This document shows positions 1 to 7,364 of a DNA stretch of 64,000 bases, piece after piece. The notes beneath the pieces are model-generated. The model searched no databases. It saw only the letters and a program-made list of their open reading frames with translations, and had not been told where the DNA came from. This DNA is from Sympetrum striolatum (lineage: Eukaryota > Arthropoda > Insecta > Odonata > Libellulidae). Each line of letters opens with the position of its first letter. The stretch's first letter is position 1. The position numbers and the translations under genes were made by a program. The stretch covers positions 6,820,001-6,884,000 of the forward strand of contig OX388348.1 in the NCBI GenBank assembly GCA_947579665.1, in the 5' to 3' direction.

Positions 1-934
1 TCAATTTAATGACGGTCCCGCATCTGGTGAATATAATCATTCATTACTTGCACTTCTAAACAAAACTGAGACAATCTTTAGTGCCTGTAAAGACGGCAAA
101 CAAAATACACGCGTGATATGCGACTTGCATACTTCCACGGCCGCCTCCTTGCATTGCCCTGGCCACTGTGTGCTCGAATTTAGTCGCATATTTCTTTGAA
201 AGTGATGACTGCAAGGCCGAAACCGGTAGTTTTTTTAATAATGGAAAATAAGAATATCGTCTCCAAGTTTAATTTATGCATTCACGGTGTTTAATAATTT
301 TCTTAAGCTACTAAGTGACCTCTATTGGAAAAGAAAGTAATTTTTTAATAGAATAATTTATTAAGAATTATAAAGAGCAAATATGGTAAGTAATTATTGA
401 TTAGAAATATTTGAATGATCATTTTCTTTTAATCCTGCTACCAAAAATACATATACAATTTCATTGCCATTTATAAAGTACATAATTATGCAAGCAATTA
501 TTTCGTCGATGAAAATATTTCTTTTTTAAATAGGTTTACTATTTTCACTCTAAATCTTTAGCTGGAGACGAACGATAGTAAGTTCCCAAGTAAAAAGGAT
601 GAAAATAGGAATATTAAATTAATAATTATGATTCGTAAACTCTATTATAATATAATCAATCAATCAAAAAATAATATCAGTAATAATATGTAAGTCTATA
701 AAATCCTCTGTAAATTCCCTTTGTATTATGTTATACATTGGCTATTCATTTTTCTTTATCTTATTTTCTCTCTGACGAATCAAGAGATATTGATTTCATG
801 TTCTGGTTCCTTTATACAATTGACAATTCAAATCTATATTCCCTAAATCCTTTGCCGTGCGTTCGTCATTATGCATGTACGTGTTTGCGTATGTCAAAGG
901 TAAAGGCGTCAAAACCAGGACCCGAAGCTGCACA
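1..934. other. non-coding AT-rich stretch
   Basis: No coding region can be supported. Open frames are short and lack codon structure. The only notable piece is the hammerhead-like string at 203-230, listed separately. Confidence 0.6.
203..230 (+). other. possible degenerate hammerhead-like core
   Basis: TGATGA (203-208) is followed after ten bases by GAAACCGGT (219-227). The second string is identical to the one at the apex of the palindrome at 48979-49139. The base before TGATGA is G rather than the C that the hammerhead core needs, and the stretch between the two strings (CTGCAAGGCC) does not make a good stem II. It could be a decayed relative or chance; the shared nine-mer is the only reason to list it. 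Confidence 0.2.
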
Positions 935-967
935 TAAGGATAAAATATGTTTTCGCCAATTCTTCTG

Positions 968-1244
968 GGTTCGAACCAGGATAGCTAAGATATATTTCCA
1001 TAAGGTTTGCACGTAAACCCCATTTTTATCGCATGCAGGGTTTGTTTCTTCTACAAAATTAAATTAATAACAGAAGTCTTACGTATTCTAGACAAAAACC
1101 AAAGAAAGTAAATTAAAGAAAGATTTTTATTTCAGTCGTGGGTTATTGCTTTTGATTCGAATTTTAGAGAACAGCAATAAAATAAACGGAAGAAAGTTGA
1201 GGTTGTAAACAAAAAATTCTCCTAGACAACCAAAGTGATTGATG
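968..1244 (+). repeat. diverged dispersed repeat, copy 1 (B-box-like start)
   Basis: This segment starts with GGTTCGAACC, which resembles a tRNA B box, and can be followed by eye against 1466-1753. Shared landmarks in the same order include TTTCCAT-AGG near the start, an AAATTAAATT run, GTAAATTAAA followed by AAGA, a TTTGA-TCGAA block, and a closing GACCAAAGT-ATTG. Identity is roughly 65-70% by eye. The B-box-like start suggests a tRNA-derived SINE or a related retroposon, but no clear A box or poly-A tail is visible, so the class is uncertain. Confidence 0.45.
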
Positions 1245-1465
1245 AATAAAAAATTACGTTTCAACCGTTAGAATACATAGTGCAGATCAAGTCGATAGAT
1301 CGCAGTACGATATTTTAAAGCGTCATTACATATCTAAAATGCCAAATCCGTCCGTCCCCTCTCTGTCTCAGAAAGTATTTGTCGTGGAGCTATGAGACAA
1401 ACTGCAGTGTATTTATAATAAGCTGAAATTCCCACAAACACTATTTTCATCTCTATGAAGGCTCG

Positions 1466-1753
1466 GGTTCGAACCCAGGACTCCATAATACGTTTCCATT
1501 AGGAATGCACTTAAAGTTCGTTTTTACACCTTGCAAGTTGTTACTTTTACGGAATTAAATTGGAAATAAAGGTCCAATGAAGTCAAGAAAAGTGCCAAAC
1601 GAATGTAAATTAAATAAAGAATCTTATTATTGTCGTGTTATACACTTTTTGAATCGAAATTACAAGATCTATGACTAAATAAATGAATATTTTGTAAAAT
1701 TTCGCCGTAGTAAACAACCAGTCCCCCTGACGACCAAAGTAATTGTTGAATCC
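1466..1753 (+). repeat. diverged dispersed repeat, copy 2 (B-box-like start)
   Basis: This is the partner of 968-1244 in direct orientation about 500 bp downstream. It begins with the same GGTTCGAACC and ends with GACCAAAGTAATTG. The two are either independent insertions of one family or a local duplication; the unrelated sequence between them slightly favours independent insertions. Confidence 0.45.
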
Positions 1754-1972
1754 GATACATTCATTTTCCCACAAAAATACACGGGTATTGTAAGTCCATG
1801 CCAAATAAATGGTAAGAAATAATGTCAGAATTTATGAAGAGGAGGCAATTTACCTAGATTTCAGCGAATGTAAACTATGATATTTAAATAGCAGGAACAA
1901 CATTACGGCCATTTTGTAGTTTTTCTTTGTCAAACCGATTTACAAAAGGGCATTTATACGATAGTTTGTGGC

Positions 1973-2545
1973 GATGACGAAGAAATATTACTTCGAGGCA
2001 GGGGAAGATTTTTTAGAGACAGAATTTTAACGGAAACTTGATTTCAGAGCAAAGATTTTAAAGTAATGCGTTTCTGTGATTCTCACAAACTGCATAATGC
2101 TCAACGGAATCGAATTCGTATATTTTCAGAATTTCGCTAATATTCTTATCTTAAAATTCTAAACTGATTTGTATTTATAAAATATTAGGGTACGGATAAG
2201 TTGCATAATTAGTAAATATATAACAGATTCACAATGCAATTAACATTGAGTTCCATCACCAATGACGGGGGCGTTGAGATTTTTGGAAGACAAAAACAAT
2301 TTTAACGCAAACGAGGCTTTAAAGATGCGGGTTTGTATAATTCTCACAAATTGCGTGGTGCTCGAAGAAATCGAACGTGTAATTTTTCGGAATTTAGCTA
2401 ATATTCTTGGGTCAAAATTCCATCTTGATTGGTATTTATTAAAAAATAGGGTATCGATAAGTTATATATTAAATTAGCTACATTTGAATGTTGCATATTT
2501 ATTAAAAAATTGATATTAAGACCCATCATGCATGACGAGGGAGTT
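1973..2545 (+). repeat. tandem duplication, ~261-270 bp unit, two full and one partial copy
   Basis: Block ATTCTCACAAA-TGC occurs at 2080 and again at 2341 (spacing 261), each followed by GCTCAACGGAATCGAA or its counterpart GCTCGAAGAAATCGAA, then GAATTT-GCTAATATTCTT, then GATT-GTATTTAT, then AGGGTA-GATAAGTT. A third start (ATGACGAGGGAG at 2532) matches ATGACGGGGGCG at 2262 and then diverges. The copies are roughly 70-75% identical by eye, so the array is old. It resembles a short satellite remnant. No coding capacity is evident. Confidence 0.65.
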
Positions 2546-2918
2546 TACTAGTTTAGAATATTTAAGATAGTTTTATGAATTTAAGCTTCTGTAGCAACCA
2601 AGTTCTATTTTTATCACCGTAATTGTTTACCTTGAAATGACAAGGTTTGCTGGTAGTGTGTTATTTGAGATAAGTGTCTCTTGACCAATTCAATTGAATG
2701 CGTATGAATTACCTGCTAATTTTTAGATGTTTTTAATATGATCTTCTGGATAAAGTATAAAATGTAACTATTTGAGTCAATGTATATTTAGCGTTTGACG
2801 AAAACGGAAATACATATAGTGCTTGGTTGTTGCTTAAAATTGAAGATTTAGTACGTTTGAATCAAGAAAAATGTTCAGTTCGCCAAAATTCGTCAAAATA
2901 CGCAAAATATACAGAAAT
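2546..2918. other. non-coding stretch
   Basis: AT-rich sequence between the tandem array and the inverted duplication. I see no gene, structured repeat or regulatory motif that can be supported. Confidence 0.5.
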
Positions 2919-3110
2919 CTTAGGGATGTTGGTTAGACAGTAAGGTGGGTCGTTTTGTCTTTTTTTTCTGATAGAAATGTAATACCCGGCAATAGTGTAA
3001 CACCCACATTTCAGATATAATTTTCTCAGGGCCAGATTAAGGGCAGGGCCCGGGGCCCCCACATTTTGAATACACAGATTTTTTTTATATCGCATTATTT
3101 AAAAAAATAG

Positions 3111-3332
3111 ATTGCATTCGACGTTTTTAATGCAGAAATTGTTTTTCGTTTGTACCTATCGATGATGGTGACTAATTGTACGAGTGAAAGGTCGTTTTCG
3201 AAAATGAAATTGATCGAAAGTCGACTTCGTTCGGAAGAAGATCGACTGGTTCATTCTCAGTTCAGAAAGAGACATACTTCGCGAAATAACTTTTGATGAT
3301 ATTGTTTAGAATTTCACGAATGAGAAATGCCG
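3111..3332 (+). pseudogene. hAT transposase C-terminal (hATC dimerisation) remnant
   Basis: Read in frame from 3111, the translation contains RLYLSMMVTN followed by ERSFSKMKLIESRLRS. This is the hallmark start of the hAT C-terminal dimerisation domain (usually a LR-YL-PVT-C--ERSFSKLK-I pattern). The frame stops at TGA 3294-3296. A +1 shift near 3266 restores the usual tail, a DILREITFDDIV segment, followed by TAG. In an intact transposase this domain closes a protein of about 600-800 residues; here only about 70 codons survive, bounded upstream by a TAG at 3108-3110 and the left terminal repeat. It is non-functional. The hAT family assignment agrees with the terminal repeats and 8-bp target duplication. 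Confidence 0.82.
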
Positions 3333-3420
3333 TAAAAAGTCTTTTTAATATTAAAATTCGATAGTACATTTGTTACTACTGTATACAGATGCAATTTGAA
3401 ACAATTTACTTATGTTTAAC

Positions 3421-3551
3421 AAGGCTCCCGGATAGTCATGTGGAAAGCGCGTTTGCCTTTGGTGAAAGCGGTCCCGGGTTCGATTCCCGGTGGGAGCCAA
3501 TGTGCGAAATGACCTAAACTGTCGAAGCACTTTTAACAATACTACTACTAC
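3421..3551 (+). mobile_element. tRNA-derived SINE with 14-bp target duplication, nested in the hAT element
   Basis: A tRNA-like head (3424-3498) has an acceptor stem GCTCCCG/TGGGAGC (3424-3430 with 3491-3497, one G-U pair), an A-box-like TAGTCATGTGG, a perfect 5-bp T stem CCGGG/CCCGG around loop TTCGATT, and B box GGTTCGATTCC. It is followed by a short body and a trinucleotide (ACT)n tail up to 3551. Perfect direct repeats TACTTATGTTTAAC flank it at 3407-3420 and 3552-3565. This target duplication, a tail of simple repeats and a second diverged copy at 59116-59232 show that it is a retroposed SINE rather than a tRNA gene. The exact target duplication suggests a younger insertion than its surroundings. 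RNA polymerase III would transcribe such an element from the A and B boxes. Confidence 0.88.
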
Positions 3552-4169
3552 TACTTATGTTTAACTCTACTGACTTCTACGCTGTATTAGATGACTAAGT
3601 TAAAATTGTGATAATAAATAAATAAAATGAATTGAAGACGTAATCTTATTGTATAATGTAATTAATTTGTGACCGCAAAAGGGCCCCTACACGTTGATCG
3701 GCCCTGGGGCCCCCGCATTCTTAATCGGGCCCTGAATTTTCTTTCTAAATCAAATATTATATTTTGTGAGAATATTTACCTCGAAGTTTCGAAATTTCGG
3801 CAGGAAACGTTAAAATTGCAAAAACATTCTACTTCGATTCAAACGAATGATTTTTGGATAAAAATATGCCCTTTGCATCGAAAACTGTCTCTAAAGTCTC
3901 AATATGCCACCTATATGCTTCTATGTGGGGCAGAGGTGCCTCTTATGGGGCCAGAATAGGAGACAAATTAATTTAGAATTAAGTTTTTTGTGCCTCTTTA
4001 CGTCATCGTCTATTCCTTTACTTGGTGGCTTATAGCGGTAGCAAAGCAGTGCTGCCACGAATCTATTTATTACATTTAATATTTTATTTGTTTTATGAAT
4101 GATATTATTATATTTCTAAGTAAATCCAGGCCCACCTTAAAGTTGATAAAATAGATATTCTTGGGTGTA

Positions 4170-4225
4170 CCAACCAGTATTGGTGTTCACACAACCAGTA
4201 TTGGGTGGACACCAATACTGGTTGG
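4170..4225. repeat. 17-bp perfect inverted repeat (hairpin)
   Basis: CCAACCAGTATTGGTGT (4170-4186) is the exact reverse complement of ACACCAATACTGGTTGG (4209-4225), with a 22-base spacer. The spacer contains a third copy of the core, ACCAGTATTGG (4194-4204). The right half belongs to the decayed coding arm (it matches ACACCGATACTCGTTGG in the opposite arm), so the left half and middle copy look like small local templated copies of it. Confidence 0.85.
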
Positions 4226-4299
4226 AAGGGTGATAATCTTTGAATATTCGAAGAATTAACAAAAAAACAATTGAATGGCCTGTTTATCTTTTACATGAC

Positions 4300-4983
4300 A
4301 ATAAACTTCTATTCCATTCCATTGATTTTCTAGATAATTCCTCGAAAATTCGAAGAATGTCATCCTTCCAACGAGTATCGGTGTTCTTTCCTTCACTATC
4401 AAGAACAACAATCTCTTCATCTTTAAGTTGGGTCATGCGTTACTCGAAAATATAATAATAATATTTATAAAACATGTAAGATGTTAAGTGTAATAAATGG
4501 GTGCCAAGAGGCGAAGGAATAGACGAGGACGGAAGGAGTTACAAAAAGTTTCATTTATAATGAATTCGCCTCCTATTCTGGTCCCATAGGAGTCATCTCT
4601 GCCCCATACAGAGGCATCTAATTGGCATCTTGAGGCTATAGGAACAGTTTTAGTACCAAATGGCATATATTTATCCAAAAATATTCGTTTTTTTGTTCGA
4701 ATATGAGTGATATAAGGACCGCCAACCACAAACTTTAAGCACTTTCCGATTTCGAAAAAAAGTTTTTTCAATCCACTCTACTGTATATATCTTATGAATT
4801 TTACTAAGCAATTCAATAGATATAATAAATAAACTTCATCAGAAACTCTCGTGTACAAAGTTAACATATTTTCGGGGGATTTTCTCACTTTCACACTCGC
4901 TCTCAACGCCGCCCTCATCTTACTGTTCTTCGAAATGAGATTTTCATCCAAAGGATCCATTGTTAGCCAACCATTTCTCAAAG
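4300..4983 (-). pseudogene. decayed unknown gene, right arm of a large inverted duplication
   Basis: Read leftward, this arm is the counterpart of 2919-4280; the two copies face each other with almost no spacer (about 4281-4300). It is the better preserved copy: a stop-free minus-strand run covers 4771-4484 and contains FVVGGPYITHIRTKKRIF, then FLDKYMPFGTKTV, then WGRDDSYGTRIGGEF. After a gap, a further open run around 4440-4300 contains EEIVVLDSEGKNTDTRWKDD and IFEELSRKSMEWNR, which is acidic. I cannot assign a family. Agreement of amino acids with the other arm at positions where the bases differ argues that it was coding before it decayed. Confidence 0.5.
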
Positions 4984-5354
4984 TTAAGAGCAAATATAAC
5001 CTCCTGAGAAATTCCTGTAAACTTCTACCATTCCGTGACCACGATATCGAAAATATGGATTCTGAGCCACTTTTCGAATATTTCTTGAAAGGAAAACATA
5101 ACTGATTCCAATTTGATAGTGTCAGCCGCAGCGGGGATGTGTTCCACGCTTTTAACTGCTTTTTATGATCTCCCCCTTTCGCATCTAGCTGACAGCGAAA
5201 GAAATATTTCCATGGCTATTGATAATAGTCTTTTTATAGAAATCACCTGAGAATCGCGTCATGTCGAATAAAATGAACCGGAGAACTGCTAAGGATTTCT
5301 TTCTCAACTAAAATCAAACTCATCCCAACGGAAAGAATACCCCCGTCAAATTAT
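4984..5354. other. non-coding stretch
   Basis: Sequence between the inverted duplication and the satellite-bearing element. Similarity to the outer edge of the left arm may continue a little past 4983 but becomes too weak to follow by eye. No gene is seen. Confidence 0.4.
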
Positions 5355-5477
5355 ATTTTTACTTTCTCCCTATACGTAGTATAGAGAATGTATTGTATTC
5401 GCAAAATCGACTTCCAGATTTCGACGGAAGTAGATGTTTTGGGGCCCATAGATCTCGTTTTCGCTATTTTCCCAAAC

Positions 5478-5512
5478 ATGTCTGTCTGTGTGTGTGTGTC
5501 TGTCTGTCTGTG
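5478..5512 (+). repeat. TGTC/TG microsatellite inside copy A
   Basis: Interrupted (TGTC)n and (TG)n run. The corresponding place in copy B holds a longer (CAGA)n array on the plus strand, so the microsatellite is part of the element and has varied in length. Confidence 0.9.
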
Positions 5513-5630
5513 GTAAAAAAGTTTGTGGACTCTCTATCTTAAAAAGTAATTATCCGATAATTTCCAAAATTTGAATTTAGTATTTTCCTAATAATGCCAA
5601 GCGTTGATTAGTTTTTGATGAATATCGCTT

Positions 5631-6158
5631 AACCGGAAGTCGTGGTTTATCCGGAACAAAATTAATTTCCTAAATATCTCTGTCAGAATGCAATGTAGGT
5701 ACATACAATTTTTTATAAAAGTTATAGATAATGTACTTTACTACAACTTTTATTTGATTTTTTTTTTCGTAACACTGATTGTTTAGGAGTAATTCATGAA
5801 TTATGGTTAACCGGAGGTTGTTGTTTATCTAGAAATGGAAGTTTTTGATACATATCTCTGTCATAATGCAATGTAGGTACATACAATTTCATACAAAAGT
5901 TATAGATAATTTACATTACTACAACCTTTGATTGAAACTTTTTTTCGTAAACTGATTGTTTAGGAGTTATTACTGAATACTCGCTAATCGTCAGTTGCTA
6001 TTTATCTAAAAATTGTAGTTTTTCTTAAATATCAATGACAGAATGTGATGTATTTATATACAATTTGTAAAAAAGTTATAAATAATGTTTTTTACTACAA
6101 CTTTTGTATGAAACATTTTTCTGTAACACTCATTGTTTTGGAGTTATTTATATATTAC
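5631..6158 (+). repeat. three ~177-bp tandem units inside copy A
   Basis: Each unit runs AACCGGAAGT or its variant, then a TATCTCTGTCA-AATG-AATGTA block, AAAGTTATA-ATAATGT, TACTACAACTTTT, TTTCGTAACACTGATTG and TTTAGGAGTTATT. Unit starts fall at 5631, 5809 and 5986. Copy B has the same three units with starts spaced 177-179 bp. Confidence 0.85.
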
Positions 6159-7336
6159 CGGCATAGGCCTCTATTTTCAATAAGTTTGGAGAAAGTCATG
6201 TGTTGGCCACATCAGATTTTTTACTAATGGAGGAATACTGTGAAATACTAGAGTATCTTCACTGAAAAGATGAATGCAGTGATTATTGAATTTTTTGATT
6301 TTAATCGTACGATTTAATCTTGTAATTCTGAGAATACACAAGAGCTGTTTATCTTGAACACTTGATATGAAAATTTGGCATTATTATTAGAGGAATGACG
6401 AGAGGCGATGCTGATCTGATAAATTAGTCCAATTTCAGACGGAAAAGAACAAACTGTTCGATGAAAAGGGACGCTTTTCATCAGGAAAAGAGAGAAAGGA
6501 AAAGAATTGGGTTTTTCGAGCGAAATTCATCGCTCGCAACCATCGAAATGAAAAACAAACAATTGGAAATGGTCAAATGACTCGGTTTTCTTTCGCTTCT
6601 TTTATTTGACGGAAAAAATGAAGGCCCGAAACTCCTTCATTGGACATGTGTGAGGGAGGCGACGCGGTCCGTGAAATTAGTCGTTTATACTGCTTAAATG
6701 AGAACGTGCGGTCTGTGGGGGAACTGCCGATCGAAAGCACTTTAAATACAAAGATTGGACTCGAAATAGGAGTCGATTCTGACGACGGGAGAAGGAAGGG
6801 AATACTAACATATCTACGTTACTGTTTTCACTGTGCTTCTATTTAAAACTTCGTCTTTTTGCATCTAAGAGAGATTATAAATCAATTCCTTTCAAAACGA
6901 ATCACTCAAAAATACCCCTGCGCCAAATATCTTATGCTGTATCTACTAACGAGCGAATTATTCACGAATGAAATGAAATTCAGGGGACGAACTTTCTTAT
7001 GATTCGAAAAATCGCGAAATTAATGATCATAAATGGATTGGTCCAAAAACTGCGGAGGTTTATAGTTACCAAAGAACGTTGGAATATTCCAGTATCATTT
7101 TTCTATGATTTAGTCTATTACATCTTTAACGTTTGTTTTGTCACTGTATCAAGTTCAAACCGTTTGAAGTATTGTGATCAAATATTGGATTGAGTGCAAT
7201 CTGATAATCAATTATGGTGAATTTCCTCAAATTCCTTCCCTAAATACGATTAATATCCCTATTTACATGGTCGATGACGGAAAAGGTTTTTTTCCTTCGA
7301 TTGCAGCTGGTTTCGGATTGCATACTGAAAACATAG

Positions 7337-7364
7337 TTTAACCTCCTCCTGAGAGGAGGTTAAA
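7337..7364. repeat. perfect 12-bp hairpin with 4-base loop
   Basis: TTTAACCTCCTC (7337-7348), loop CTGA, then GAGGAGGTTAAA (7353-7364), a perfect inverted repeat. It lacks a following T run and has no gene upstream, so it is not a bacterial-type terminator. It is too short for a canonical microRNA precursor. Confidence 0.9.

Larger units (their letters stand above)
3027..3734 (+). mobile_element. hAT-superfamily DNA transposon remnant with 8-bp target duplication
   Basis: The left end starts CAGGGCCAGATTAAG at 3027 and the right end, read in reverse complement from 3734, starts CAGGGCCCGATTAAG, giving terminal inverted repeats matching at 14 of the first 15 bases. The flanks carry a perfect 8-bp duplication, AATTTTCT, at 3019-3026 and 3735-3742, which is the diagnostic target-site length for hAT transposons. 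Both ends are followed inward by G/C runs (GGGCCCCGGGGC-like) seen in this kind of element. Without the nested SINE and its duplication the element is only about 560 bp, so it is an internally deleted, non-autonomous copy that keeps only the tail of the transposase gene. It sits inside the left arm of the inverted duplication. Confidence 0.88.
2919..4280 (+). pseudogene. decayed unknown gene, left arm of a large inverted duplication (interrupted by a hAT element)
   Basis: Read rightward, this arm aligns with the reverse complement of 4300-4983 across several blocks once the hAT element (3027-3734) is taken out. Shared blocks include GGTTAGACAG near 2931, the segment around 3842-3960, TTTATTACA near 4066 and ACACCAATACTGGTTGG at 4209-4225. 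In one shared frame both arms give similar peptides: FLDK-MPF--KTV, then AS-WGR--SYG-RIG; and further on TNTGWKGDN and IFEELTKK in this arm against TDTRWKDD and IFEELSRK in the other. Similarity at peptide level implies that the ancestor was coding. This arm has stops and frameshifts throughout. I do not recognise the protein family. It could be a captured host gene or an unclassified transposon gene. Confidence 0.5.
5355..6221 (+). mobile_element. non-autonomous DINE-1/Helentron-like element, copy A
   Basis: The copy runs from ATTTTTACTTTCTCCC at the left to GGCCACATCAGATTTTT at the right and matches 23818-24699 in the opposite orientation along its whole length. In order it carries ACTTTCTCC with a snap-back CTATAC-GTA-GTATAG hairpin, a TGTC/TGTG microsatellite (5478-5512), three tandem units of about 177 bp (starts at 5631, 5809 and 5986), the subterminal GGAGAAAGT complementary to the left end, and a small ATGTG-TTGGC-CACAT stem-loop just before the right end. 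There is no coding capacity and no unambiguous target duplication; both ends run into T tracts. Subterminal inverted repeats, internal satellite units and a 3' stem-loop are features of Helentron-associated elements, but the class is an inference from architecture. Confidence 0.75.

Noticed and set aside
3424..3498. Functional tRNA gene
   Set aside because: The tRNA-like head is followed by a SINE body, a trinucleotide tail and a 14-bp target duplication, and a second diverged copy exists at 59116-59232.
3351..3539. 62-codon minus-strand open frame (and a similar one at 59072-59290)
   Set aside because: Both are antisense translations of the SINE tRNA-like region; the shared peptide is an artefact of the repeat.
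3669..3959. 96-codon plus-strand open frame
   Set aside because: It starts inside the hAT right terminal repeat and crosses the element boundary into the decayed left arm in a frame other than the conserved one.
7337..7364. Rho-independent terminator or microRNA precursor
   Set aside because: No upstream gene and no U-run, eukaryotic context, and the stem is too short for a microRNA hairpin.
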